Source: an uncultured Verrucomicrobia subdivision 3 bacterium (lineage in GTDB: Bacteria > Verrucomicrobiota > Verrucomicrobiia > Limisphaerales > UBA11358). From it: a stretch of DNA of 64,000 nt. The position numbers and the translations under genes were made by a program. Under the pieces are notes generated by a model. That model saw only the letters and a program-made list of their open reading frames with translations, searched no databases and was not told the DNA's origin. Below, one piece after another: positions 1 to 7,068 of the stretch. Location: positions 62,001 through 126,000 of the forward strand of contig CAIQKM010000108.1 of the NCBI GenBank assembly GCA_903872345.1, given 5' to 3'. Within the stretch, counting starts at the first letter, position 1; every line of letters begins with the position of its first letter.

Positions 1-504
1 GAACGGCATCTGGTTCCCCTGCTGCGCGCCGGCTATATCGTACTGTGCGACCGTTATGTCTTCACCGCCTTTGCCCGCGATGTCACCCGCGGCTGTCCGC
101 CGGAATGGGTGCGCGGCAATTACAGCTTCGCCTGCGCCCCGGATTTGACCATGTTTTTCAAGGCCGACCTTGATGTCTCCTTGAACCGCATCTTGGAAGG
201 CCGTCCTAAATTAAAGTTCTTCGAGGCCGGCATGGACCTGCGGCTGTCCCCGGATCCTTATCAAAGTTTCAAGATTTTCCAAGGCCGCATCCTTGACCAG
301 TACCTGGCCATGAGCAAGGAATTCAATTTCATGATCATGGATGCCAACCAGCCCGTGGAAAAGCAGCAGGTGATTGTCCGCAAGCTGGTTAGCGAACACA
401 TCGACCTGAAGCAATTCAAACGCCGCAGCCCGCTGCCACTGCCGCCGGCACTAACGGCGGATCGCGAACACCACAGCGAAGGGGAGGAGGACAAGGCCGC
501 ATGA
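1..504 (+). CDS. Thymidylate kinase-like protein, 5' end outside window
   Basis: The reading frame is open from base 1, so the N-terminus with the P-loop lies upstream of the window; 167 residues are visible. The fragment has the nucleoside-monophosphate-kinase signature CDRYVFTAFARD near its start, the DRY motif used by dTMP kinases to bind substrate. It is a clear paralogue of the next gene, sharing the DRY..T..ARD..RG block, the FEAGMDL segment and the MDAN/VDAN segment near the C-terminus. It ends with a charged Glu/Asp/Lys tail. The stop overlaps the next start (ATGA at 501-504), so the two are probably translationally coupled. The family role is dTMP phosphorylation, but with two tandem paralogues one may have another substrate or a regulatory role. 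Confidence 0.75.
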   Translation, partial: ERHLVPLLRAGYIVLCDRYVFTAFARDVTRGCPPEWVRGNYSFACAPDLTMFFKADLDVSLNRILEGRPKLKFFEAGMDLRLSPDPYQSFKIFQGRILDQYLAMSKEFNFMIMDANQPVEKQQVIVRKLVSEHIDLKQFKRRSPLPLPPALTADREHHSEGEEDKAA

Positions 505-1202
505 GTGACAAATCGACGCATCGTTTTTATGGACACGGCATTCCCGGAGTCAAATCCGAGGACTTGGGCGGCAAATTGATCGTCATGGAAGGGGCCGATG
601 GCTCCGGCCGTTCCACCCAGATTGCCCAGTTGGTGGATTGGCTCGAAACCGGCGGCCGTCCCACCGTACAGGTCGGCCTTAAACGCTCCACCTTGGTGAG
701 CGAGGAACTCCAGAAGGCACAGGAAGGCAATGTATTAAGCCGCACAACTTTGGGACTTTTTTACGCCACGGATTTTGCCGATCAGCTTGAAAATATCATT
801 TTGCCCGCCCTCAAGGCCGGCTTCATTGTACTGGCCGACCGCTATATCTATACCTTGATGGCCCGGGACATGGTTCGCGGCATGGAAGAAGGCTGGCTGA
901 AAAATCTGTACGGCATCGCCCCCATACCGGATGCGGTATTCTACCTTTCGGTGACCCCGGAAGAACTCGTGCAACGCAATCTGTCCAAAAACGCCACCTT
1001 GGATTACTGGGAAAGCGGCATGGACTTGGGCTTTTCCCGCGAAGTCTTCGACAGCTTCCTAAAATATCAGGCGGCCATGAGCGACGCCTTCCGCCAGCTC
1101 CAAAAGACCTACAAATTTGATATCGTGGACGCCAACCGTTCGGTCAATGTAGTGAACAAAGATCTGCGCAAGAAAATCAGCCTGCTGCTGAACAATGAAT
1201 AA
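501..1202 (+). CDS. Thymidylate kinase-like protein with Arg in the P-loop
   Basis: 233 residues, the usual size for dTMP kinase plus an N-terminal extension of about 24 residues. The P-loop reads GADGSGRST at residues 31-39; the usual invariant Lys is Arg37. The DRY motif (ADRYIYTLMARD) lies near residue 115 and is followed by a helical C-terminal half. dTMP kinases phosphorylate dTMP with ATP for dTTP synthesis in the cytosol. The Lys-to-Arg change could reduce or alter catalysis, although Arg variants of the P-loop occur in some kinase-like lineages. It overlaps the paralogue upstream by four bases. A hairpin terminator follows at 1240, so this two-gene unit ends here. Confidence 0.78.
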   Translation: MSDKSTHRFYGHGIPGVKSEDLGGKLIVMEGADGSGRSTQIAQLVDWLETGGRPTVQVGLKRSTLVSEELQKAQEGNVLSRTTLGLFYATDFADQLENIILPALKAGFIVLADRYIYTLMARDMVRGMEEGWLKNLYGIAPIPDAVFYLSVTPEELVQRNLSKNATLDYWESGMDLGFSREVFDSFLKYQAAMSDAFRQLQKTYKFDIVDANRSVNVVNKDLRKKISLLLNNE

Positions 1203-1239
1203 ACGGCCATTCTAACCACATTTCACGTTAAAGTGAAGA

Positions 1240-1273
1240 AACCAGCGGGGCAATCCGCTGGTTTTCTCTTTTG
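1240..1273 (+). terminator. Rho-independent terminator after the kinase pair
   Basis: A perfect stem, AACCAGCGG at 1241-1249 and CCGCTGGTT at 1256-1264, has a six-base loop and is followed by a T-rich run (TTCTCTTTT). It lies 38 bases after the stop at 1202 and in front of the convergent gene ending at 1336, so it may serve both strands. Confidence 0.75.
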
Positions 1274-1335
1274 AATGCCGCCGCAAAAATAAAACGCTTT
1301 AACGTTGCAGGTTGCCGATCTACCCACATTTAAGG

Positions 1336-1836
1336 TCAAATACCGACCAAATTGGTCTTAGCAGGTGGAGTATTCGTCGGCACCGTCATACTCGGCTGAT
1401 TGGTCGCCGGGGTAGGATGGTGTGGGCCGTTCGGCCGAAAGGGCTTCAGCAAATCGTCGTATTTTTTACGTTGGTCGGGCGTAAGCTGCTCGCGGATGTT
1501 ATGACTCACATCCACCATCACCTTGCGCATGGGCTCCTGGCCGGCGGCGATGATTTTATCAATGCACTTATGCTGCTCCGGCGTTAGTGCCAACGCTGTA
1601 TCCAGCTTGGAAAGGAAGGATTTGTTCAACACTTCCGAAAGCCGGATGGTCGCCGTCGCCGGATTGGTCCCCGAGGCCTGCACCGCCACATTCGTGCCGG
1701 GCGGCGGTTGGGCGGCGGTTTTATGCGTGCCGCCATGACGTTCGGAGAGATGGACGTAATTCACCAAAAGGCCGCCGGTAATGACACCGGCACCGAAAAT
1801 GATGACCGTGGCAAAAATGACTTTCCAGTTGTTCAC
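1336..1836 (-). CDS. Membrane-anchored Spy/CpxP-like protein
   Basis: 166 residues with one N-terminal membrane anchor (roughly residues 6-26). The periplasmic part contains two LTxxQ-type motifs, LTPEQHKCIDK and LTPDQRKKYDD, which are the hallmark of the CpxP/Spy family of periplasmic stress sensors and chaperones. A Pro/Thr-rich C-terminal tail follows. The start overlaps the stop of the upstream anti-sigma-like gene (1833-1836), and an ECF sigma gene precedes both. This layout suggests an extracytoplasmic stress-sensing unit in which this protein modulates or is controlled by the sigma factor. The assignment rests on motifs and layout; overall similarity could not be scored. Confidence 0.6.
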   Translation of the reverse strand: MNNWKVIFATVIIFGAGVITGGLLVNYVHLSERHGGTHKTAAQPPPGTNVAVQASGTNPATATIRLSEVLNKSFLSKLDTALALTPEQHKCIDKIIAAGQEPMRKVMVDVSHNIREQLTPDQRKKYDDLLKPFRPNGPHHPTPATNQPSMTVPTNTPPAKTNLVGI

Positions 1837-2141
1837 GGCGCGTTGTCGCCCTGGTCAACCGAAGCCAGCAGCGTGTTTTGAAAATCCATGGAGAGATCAT
1901 CCGATGCCGGGGCACCCGCCGGCTCCAAAATCGTCCAGACGCCAAACAACATGGCGACAACGACGCACGACACGGCCGCGCGCCACAAACTGTGCGTCCA
2001 GGCGGACACCCAGCGATGGTTCGCGGCCCGCGCGTCCAAGTGCGCCATGATGCGCTTCTCAAACGCATACGGCACACGGACATCCGGTTTTTGCAAACGG
2101 GCGGCCGCGATCAGCTTCTTTTGGAGTTCAGCGATGTTCAT
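1833..2141 (-). CDS. Small anti-sigma-factor-like membrane protein
   Basis: 102 residues: a cytoplasmic N-terminal part of about 50 residues, one hydrophobic segment around residues 53-73 (AVSCVVVAMLFGVWTIL), and a short acidic periplasmic tail. It lies 39 bases downstream of an ECF sigma gene in the same direction and overlaps the Spy-like gene by four bases. Position, size and single-span topology match anti-sigma factors of Verrucomicrobiota. I see no zinc-binding HxxxCxxC motif, so it is not a classic ZAS-domain protein. The assignment is from context. Confidence 0.5.
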   Translation of the reverse strand: MNIAELQKKLIAAARLQKPDVRVPYAFEKRIMAHLDARAANHRWVSAWTHSLWRAAVSCVVVAMLFGVWTILEPAGAPASDDLSMDFQNTLLASVDQGDNAP

Positions 2142-2180
2142 ACACGCTCATTTAGGTTGACGGTCAGGTTCCTTTAAGGG

Positions 2181-2756
2181 TTACAAATACTTCTCCTTGG
2201 CCATGCGCGCCACTATTTTTCGCATCTCCGCGCGCGCGCGAAAAGCCCGCACTTTGACCAAGGGCACGGACCAGCCGGTGATCTCGGCGATTTCCTTCAC
2301 CGAACGGTCCTCAATCTCCAGCAGCGTCACCACCAGGCGGGCGGCCGGTGACAGTTTCTCCAAGACCCGGTTTATCAGCAATTTGGCGGCATCCGCATCC
2401 TCGGCGGCGCTGCCCGGCTCGGCCACAAACCGCTCCAGCCAGTCCTCTTCCGGTTCGGAAATCTCGCTGAAGGCGGATTCCCGGTTCCGTTGATGGCTCC
2501 GCAAAAAATCGTAGCACGTCCGCACCGTCATACGCATGAGCCAATGCTCGAACGGCGCCTCGCCCCGGAAGGTCTTGAGCTTGTCAAACGCCTTCAGCCA
2601 GACTTCCTGGGCAATGTCCTCCACTTCGCTGTCCCGGCGGGCATAACGCCGCGCCGTCGCAAACACGCGCGGGGAATACTTTTGCACCAACGGCTCAAAG
2701 CTGGCGCTGTCTCCCGACAGCACCGCCGCAATGAGTTCCGCTTCCGACCGTTCCAT
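2181..2756 (-). CDS. ECF RNA polymerase sigma factor
   Basis: About 191 residues from the ATG at 2756; a GTG at 2783 would add nine residues, but its reading (RGLRHYFI) looks like leader sequence. Region 2 is clear (SPRVFATARRYARR, EDIAQEVWLKAF, FEHWLMRMTVRTCYDFLR). Region 4 carries LSPAARLVVTLLEIEDRSV and an HTH (VKEIAEITGWSVPLVKVRAFRAR). ECF sigma factors direct RNA polymerase to stress-responsive promoters and are usually held inactive by a co-transcribed anti-sigma factor. The next gene on this strand encodes a single-pass protein fitting that role. Confidence 0.9.
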   Translation of the reverse strand: MERSEAELIAAVLSGDSASFEPLVQKYSPRVFATARRYARRDSEVEDIAQEVWLKAFDKLKTFRGEAPFEHWLMRMTVRTCYDFLRSHQRNRESAFSEISEPEEDWLERFVAEPGSAAEDADAAKLLINRVLEKLSPAARLVVTLLEIEDRSVKEIAEITGWSVPLVKVRAFRARAEMRKIVARMAKEKYL

Positions 2757-2881
2757 AATGAAATAATGCCGCAGCCCGCGCACTGACTAAAGGTAAATTG
2801 TCCACCCGTTTTGGGTGGCGGGGAGGCGGCGTTCAGCATAACCGCCGGCCAGCGGTCCGCGCAAGGTTCCCGCCAGTCGAT

Positions 2882-3670
2882 TTACACTTCAAACACCGTG
2901 ATTTCCGGCCGGCAGTTGAAACGGAAGTTGAATTTGCCCAGATAGCCAATGCCGGGATTCACATACAACGGCCCCGCCGGACTGTCATAGAGCCCCAGAT
3001 CGTATTCCTCCACTGATGAAGGCACTATTACGGAACCATAAAAAGGAATCCGCACCTGGCCGCCATGGGAATGGCCGGCCAGCACCAAGTCAAACCGGCG
3101 GTGCCGCAGTTTTTTGGTCCAAGCCGGATAATGCATCAGCAGTATGTTCAGCGCGGCCGGATCCGACGGCGGCAGGCCCGGATTGAAGTATAGCCCGCCG
3201 GCACCGATGAGATTGATTTTTCCGTCCGCCAGTCGGCGATGGTCATGCACCAGCCAGGCCCCGCCCGTGGCGTTAAAACATTCCATCACCGGCGCGAAGG
3301 AAATGCGGCTCCAATAATCGTGGTTGCCCGGCACGCCAAAGAGCGGCACGTTAATGCCGGACAGAATTTCCAACGTCTCCGGCAAAAACTGGCGGGATTC
3401 CACCAGATCGCCGGTGAAACAGACAAAATCGGGCTCCAACGCATTGATCTGGTCCACCACCGTCTGCAAATATTCCCGGTTGCCCTTGTGATGCAAATCC
3501 GAGAAATGAACCAGCCGGAGACCCAAATCAGCCGCGCCCAACCGCACCCGCCGGACCTTCAGCCAGGTCGGCTCCAGACACTTGCCTTCGGCTCCCGCAA
3601 TTGCAGCAGCCGCCAGCAGGGTGGCGCCAATGAATTTGCGCCGGTTGATTGGTTTGGGAATTATTTCCAC
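2882..3670 (-). CDS. Exported metallophosphoesterase (YkuE/YaeI type)
   Basis: 262 residues. The N-terminus has a Tat-like signal (NRRKFIGATLLAAAAIAGA). The calcineurin-like metal-binding motifs are in order: FSDLHHKGN near residue 57, FTGDLVES near 84, GNHDYW near 115, and AGHSHGGQVRIP near 197. This set matches YkuE/YaeI-type phosphodiesterases that hydrolyse phospholipid headgroups such as UDP-diacylglucosamine or related substrates outside the cytoplasm. The true substrate is unknown. It is monocistronic as far as can be seen and divergent from the membrane protein at 3749. Confidence 0.85.
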   Translation of the reverse strand: MEIIPKPINRRKFIGATLLAAAAIAGAEGKCLEPTWLKVRRVRLGAADLGLRLVHFSDLHHKGNREYLQTVVDQINALEPDFVCFTGDLVESRQFLPETLEILSGINVPLFGVPGNHDYWSRISFAPVMECFNATGGAWLVHDHRRLADGKINLIGAGGLYFNPGLPPSDPAALNILLMHYPAWTKKLRHRRFDLVLAGHSHGGQVRIPFYGSVIVPSSVEEYDLGLYDSPAGPLYVNPGIGYLGKFNFRFNCRPEITVFEV

Positions 3671-3748
3671 GCCTTGCCATCCACTTTAACCGGGAAATTC
3701 GACATCGCAAGCATTGCATCCGTTCAATTCCCGCGTTAGGTTGGACGG

Positions 3749-5464
3749 GTGCCGGGAATAGCCGCCCAGTTGAAATCATCGTTGCTCCTGTTGTTGTTGC
3801 GGGTAAACCTCATCCACAGCTGGCGGCGGCTGCTGGCCATCCGCGAACAATCCCGCCTGCTGACCTCCATCATCAGCCTGTTTCTGGCGGCCTATCTGGC
3901 GCTGTCGTTTGAACTGTTTTACTACGGACTGAAATTCGTGGCCAAATTCCCCGGCCTGGGTCCGGTGCTGACGGAGCGGCTGCTTTACACGCTGTTCGCC
4001 TTTCTCTTTGCCCTGCTCCTACTGAGCAATCTCATCATCTCGTACACGAATCTGTTCAAAAACCGGGAGACCGCCTTTTTGCTGACCCTGCCGGTGAGCA
4101 ACGAAACCATCTTCCGGTGGAAATTCATCGAGTCGGTGGTGCTGGCCTCCTGGGCCTTTTTGTTTTTGATCGCGCCGCTGCTGGTGGCCTTTGGGCTGGT
4201 GCGCGACGTGCCCTGGCATTTTTATCCGCTCACCGCCATGCTCATCGGCATCTTCGTGGTGCTGCCGGGCGTGCTGGGCTCATGGCTGGCCATCATCATC
4301 GGACGGCATTTGGACCGCCGGAATTTTCAGGTGATGCTGGTGGTGCTCGCAATCGTTTTGCTCGCGTTCGTCGCTTTCTGGTGGAAATCCAATCCCGTGG
4401 ACGACGAGTTGCTGGACAAGCGGACGCTGGAGGCGCTGGACCGGTTGCTGGCCAAAACCCGGTTCACCCTGTTTCCGTTCCTGCCCAGCTACTGGCTCTC
4501 GGCCGCCGTGCTGCAATGGGCCGAAGGTATTACGCGCGAGGCCATCTTCTTTGCCGCCGTGCTCCTCAGCCATACCCTGTTTTTTGGCGGCATCGCCTTC
4601 ACCCGGTTTGGCAAACTGTTTTATAACACCGCCTCCGCCGTGCAGAGCCGGGGCAGTGGTCAGGGAAAAAACCGGCTCTTGGGCGGCGGCCATGCGGGTC
4701 ACATCCCCGGCCTGCTGGAACGAATGGCCGGCAAACTGACCTGCTTCGCCCCGGACACCCGCGCCCTCGCCGTGAAGGATATCCGCATGTTCTGGCGCGA
4801 CACCACCCAATGGGGGCAGTCCGTGATGTTTTTTGGCCTGCTCGGCGCTTACATCATCAACCTCCGGAACTTCACCCACCAGCTTAGCAGCCCCTTTTGG
4901 ATCAATGCCGTCGCCTTCCTGAACCTCGGCGCCTGCGCTTTCAATCTCGCTTCCGTCACCACGCGCTTCGTCTTCCCCCAGTTCTCCCTCGAAGGCCGCC
5001 GCCTGTGGATCGTCGGCATGTCGCCCATGGGCCTCCAACGCATTGTCAAAACCAAATACTGGCTCACCAGCGTACTGTCCTTGTTCGTCACGCTCGGCCT
5101 CGTCACCCTCTCCTGCTACCTGCTGAACATGGTCTGGACGGATGTCGCCTTCTTCGGCGCGGTGGTGACGGTCATGACCTTCGCCCTGAACGGCCTGGCC
5201 ATTGGCCTGGGCGTGCTCTACCCAAACCTCAAGGAAACCAACCCGAACAAAATCGTCAGCGGCTTTGGCGGCACCCTCTGCTTTGTCCTGAGTTCCGTCT
5301 ATATCATTGCCTCGCTTACGCTACTCGTGTTCGGCGGGGGCGGCTTCCATACGCACACCGCCTGGGTCATGGTGAGTCTCCTGACCTTCGTGGCACTGTC
5401 GCTGGCGGTGGGCTGGCTGCCGTTGCGTTTGAGCATGCGGCGGTTGAAGAATTTTGAGGCGTAA
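3749..5464 (+). CDS. Polytopic ABC-2-type export membrane protein
   Basis: 571 residues from a GTG start, with about a dozen hydrophobic segments in two blocks (roughly 40-215 and 355-560) separated by a hydrophilic stretch that contains FRWKFIESVV-type and LAVKDIRMFWRD segments. The layout resembles the putative ABC-exporter permeases common in Planctomycetes and Verrucomicrobiota. No ATPase gene adjoins it, so an ABC role would need an ATPase encoded elsewhere. A hairpin at 5468-5498 follows the stop. The substrate cannot be inferred. Confidence 0.6.
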   Translation: MPGIAAQLKSSLLLLLLRVNLIHSWRRLLAIREQSRLLTSIISLFLAAYLALSFELFYYGLKFVAKFPGLGPVLTERLLYTLFAFLFALLLLSNLIISYTNLFKNRETAFLLTLPVSNETIFRWKFIESVVLASWAFLFLIAPLLVAFGLVRDVPWHFYPLTAMLIGIFVVLPGVLGSWLAIIIGRHLDRRNFQVMLVVLAIVLLAFVAFWWKSNPVDDELLDKRTLEALDRLLAKTRFTLFPFLPSYWLSAAVLQWAEGITREAIFFAAVLLSHTLFFGGIAFTRFGKLFYNTASAVQSRGSGQGKNRLLGGGHAGHIPGLLERMAGKLTCFAPDTRALAVKDIRMFWRDTTQWGQSVMFFGLLGAYIINLRNFTHQLSSPFWINAVAFLNLGACAFNLASVTTRFVFPQFSLEGRRLWIVGMSPMGLQRIVKTKYWLTSVLSLFVTLGLVTLSCYLLNMVWTDVAFFGAVVTVMTFALNGLAIGLGVLYPNLKETNPNKIVSGFGGTLCFVLSSVYIIASLTLLVFGGGGFHTHTAWVMVSLLTFVALSLAVGWLPLRLSMRRLKNFEA

Positions 5465-5467
5465 GGC

Positions 5468-5498
5468 GTTGCCGGGCAAAGCCGCATTCCCGGGCAAC
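5468..5498 (+). terminator. GC-rich hairpin after the permease gene
   Basis: GTTGCCGGG (5468-5476) pairs with CCCGGGCAAC (5489-5498) with one bulged base. It starts four bases after the stop codon. Only a short TTT follows, so termination may be weak or factor-dependent. Confidence 0.4.
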
Positions 5499-5710
5499 TT
5501 TATCAAACAGGGCGGGATGGCGATGCCAGCCGGGCACCGCCAGACTGATTAGTCAACGGAGGACCGGCGGATACCGAGTCTGATTACTAATAAACAATAC
5601 GACTTATTTTAATTTGCCCTTGCCATATTCCACCACTTTTTTATATTGAAAAAACAAAGATAACGCATTTAAACAATCAAATCAGACAATATACAAACCT
5701 TAACAATTGT

Positions 5711-6385
5711 ATGACAAAAAAAATTCTGCTGCTGGCAGCCTTGGCGGCTGGTGTCTATGGGGCGGAGGCCCAGCAGCTTTGGTCTTCCGGCTTTAACGTC
5801 CTCAGCGGAACCGCGAACGGAACCCAGCCTGGATCCGGCAACAACCTCGAAAGTTCGGCCACCATTGCCGGCTGGAATGTAACGGGTTATGACGTAGCCG
5901 CCGTGGTCCAAGTCACAAATACCGATTGGGCCTTGCTGGTTTACGGCAAGGGCGGGCCATTTGACCCGGACGTTGCCACCGCCACCACCGGTGTGGCGGC
6001 TGATGCCAATGGCGCCAAGTACTGGGTTAGCCTGGACATTGGTCCGGGCGTATTCGCCTATGCTCCCCGGGCCAGCCAGGCGGCTGACACGCTGCAGGTG
6101 AATCTGTTGAATCCTAACAACACCGTCATCGCGAGTTCCACGTTCAACCCCGGCGCATGGGCGGGAACCGAAACCTTTCATCAGGTTGAGTTTTCTTATT
6201 ATGGTGACGGATCAGGCGATGTCAGGGTGCAGCTATTAGCCGGTGACCCAGCCCTGGGAGATTATGTGGGCTCTATCAACCAAGTATCCATCTGGGCATC
6301 GGACCCGACGCCGGAGCCATCCACGCTCGCACTGGCCGGCATTGGCTTGGCGGGTTTGATCGGGTGCCGTCGCAAAAAACAATAA
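5711..6385 (+). CDS. PEP-CTERM sorting-domain secreted protein
   Basis: 224 residues. The N-terminus is a signal peptide (MTKKILLLAALAAGVYGAEAQ). The body is a hydrophilic Gly/Thr/Asn-rich sequence of unknown fold. The C-terminus is a textbook PEP-CTERM tail: PEPSTLALAGIGLAGLIG then CRRKKQ. Such proteins are exported by Sec, cleaved and anchored by exosortase, and usually end up in the outer envelope or extracellular matrix. No exosortase gene lies in the window. The 246-base AT-rich region upstream, unlike its surroundings, probably holds the promoter. No clear Shine-Dalgarno site precedes the ATG. A strong terminator follows at 6416. Confidence 0.88.
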   Translation: MTKKILLLAALAAGVYGAEAQQLWSSGFNVLSGTANGTQPGSGNNLESSATIAGWNVTGYDVAAVVQVTNTDWALLVYGKGGPFDPDVATATTGVAADANGAKYWVSLDIGPGVFAYAPRASQAADTLQVNLLNPNNTVIASSTFNPGAWAGTETFHQVEFSYYGDGSGDVRVQLLAGDPALGDYVGSINQVSIWASDPTPEPSTLALAGIGLAGLIGCRRKKQ

Positions 6386-6415
6386 TCAATAAATCTTCTC
6401 TCCCTTAACTGCACG

Positions 6416-6444
6416 CCCTCGGAGTTAGACTTCGAGGGTTTTTT
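6416..6444 (+). terminator. Rho-independent terminator of the PEP-CTERM gene
   Basis: CCCTCGGAG (6416-6424) pairs with CTTCGAGGG (6430-6438) through nine pairs, one of them G-T, around a five-base loop. Six T residues follow at 6439-6444. This is a classic intrinsic terminator 31 bases after the stop. Confidence 0.88.
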
Positions 6445-6577
6445 ATTAGTCACCCCCGTGCCGTGCTGCCACTGGGTGATGAAAGTGAACGGACGGAGCC
6501 TAATGCGAAAGGCTTGATTGTAAAAGCCATCCGCCCGGCGCAGAAATGTCACCTGATCGTAACTTGAAGTCATCCTG

Positions 6578-6964
6578 ATGTTACCCAATTATGACCGCAT
6601 GAATCCGGCGGAATTATTTGCCCATCAAACCGACACGCTCAACCTCGTGCCCGGCGACGTTCTCTTTCGCGAAGGCGATGCCGGCGACGGCATGTACGTG
6701 GTGCTGGAAGGCGCGCTGGAAATCCAAGTCACGGGCAAGGTGGTGGAAACCTCCCAGCGCGGCGCGATTATTGGTGAAATGGCGCTGATTGATCCGGCCC
6801 CCCGGATTGCCACGGTGGTGGCCAAAGAACCGTCCAAGCTCGTTAAAATCGACCAGCGGCGCTTTCATTTTCTCATCCAGCAAAACCCGTTTTTCGCCAC
6901 GCACGTCATGAAGGTGCTCGCCGAACGGCTGCGCCAAATGAACCGGCTGCTGACGCAAAAATAA
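6578..6964 (+). CDS. Single-domain cyclic-nucleotide-binding protein
   Basis: 128 residues consisting almost entirely of one cNMP-binding (Crp-like) beta-roll domain. Visible signatures are LVPGDVLFREGDAGDGMYVVLEGALEI and the phosphate-binding cassette region GAIIGEMALIDPAPRIATV, which contains the Glu and Arg that contact the cyclic phosphate and ribose. There is no C-terminal helix-turn-helix, so it is not a transcription factor by itself. It may act as a regulatory subunit or as a partner for the neighbouring M48 protease, which starts 104 bases downstream on the same strand. That link is inferred from distance only. Confidence 0.85.
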   Translation: MLPNYDRMNPAELFAHQTDTLNLVPGDVLFREGDAGDGMYVVLEGALEIQVTGKVVETSQRGAIIGEMALIDPAPRIATVVAKEPSKLVKIDQRRFHFLIQQNPFFATHVMKVLAERLRQMNRLLTQK

Positions 6965-7068
6965 ACGGCGCGGCGCGTGGCGACAGTTGCGCCCCGCCAT
7001 TCCCGCCGTTCCATTTCCCGCAAAAATATCTTTCTGAATCGGGCCCGTCTGCTACAACGGGCTGGTTC

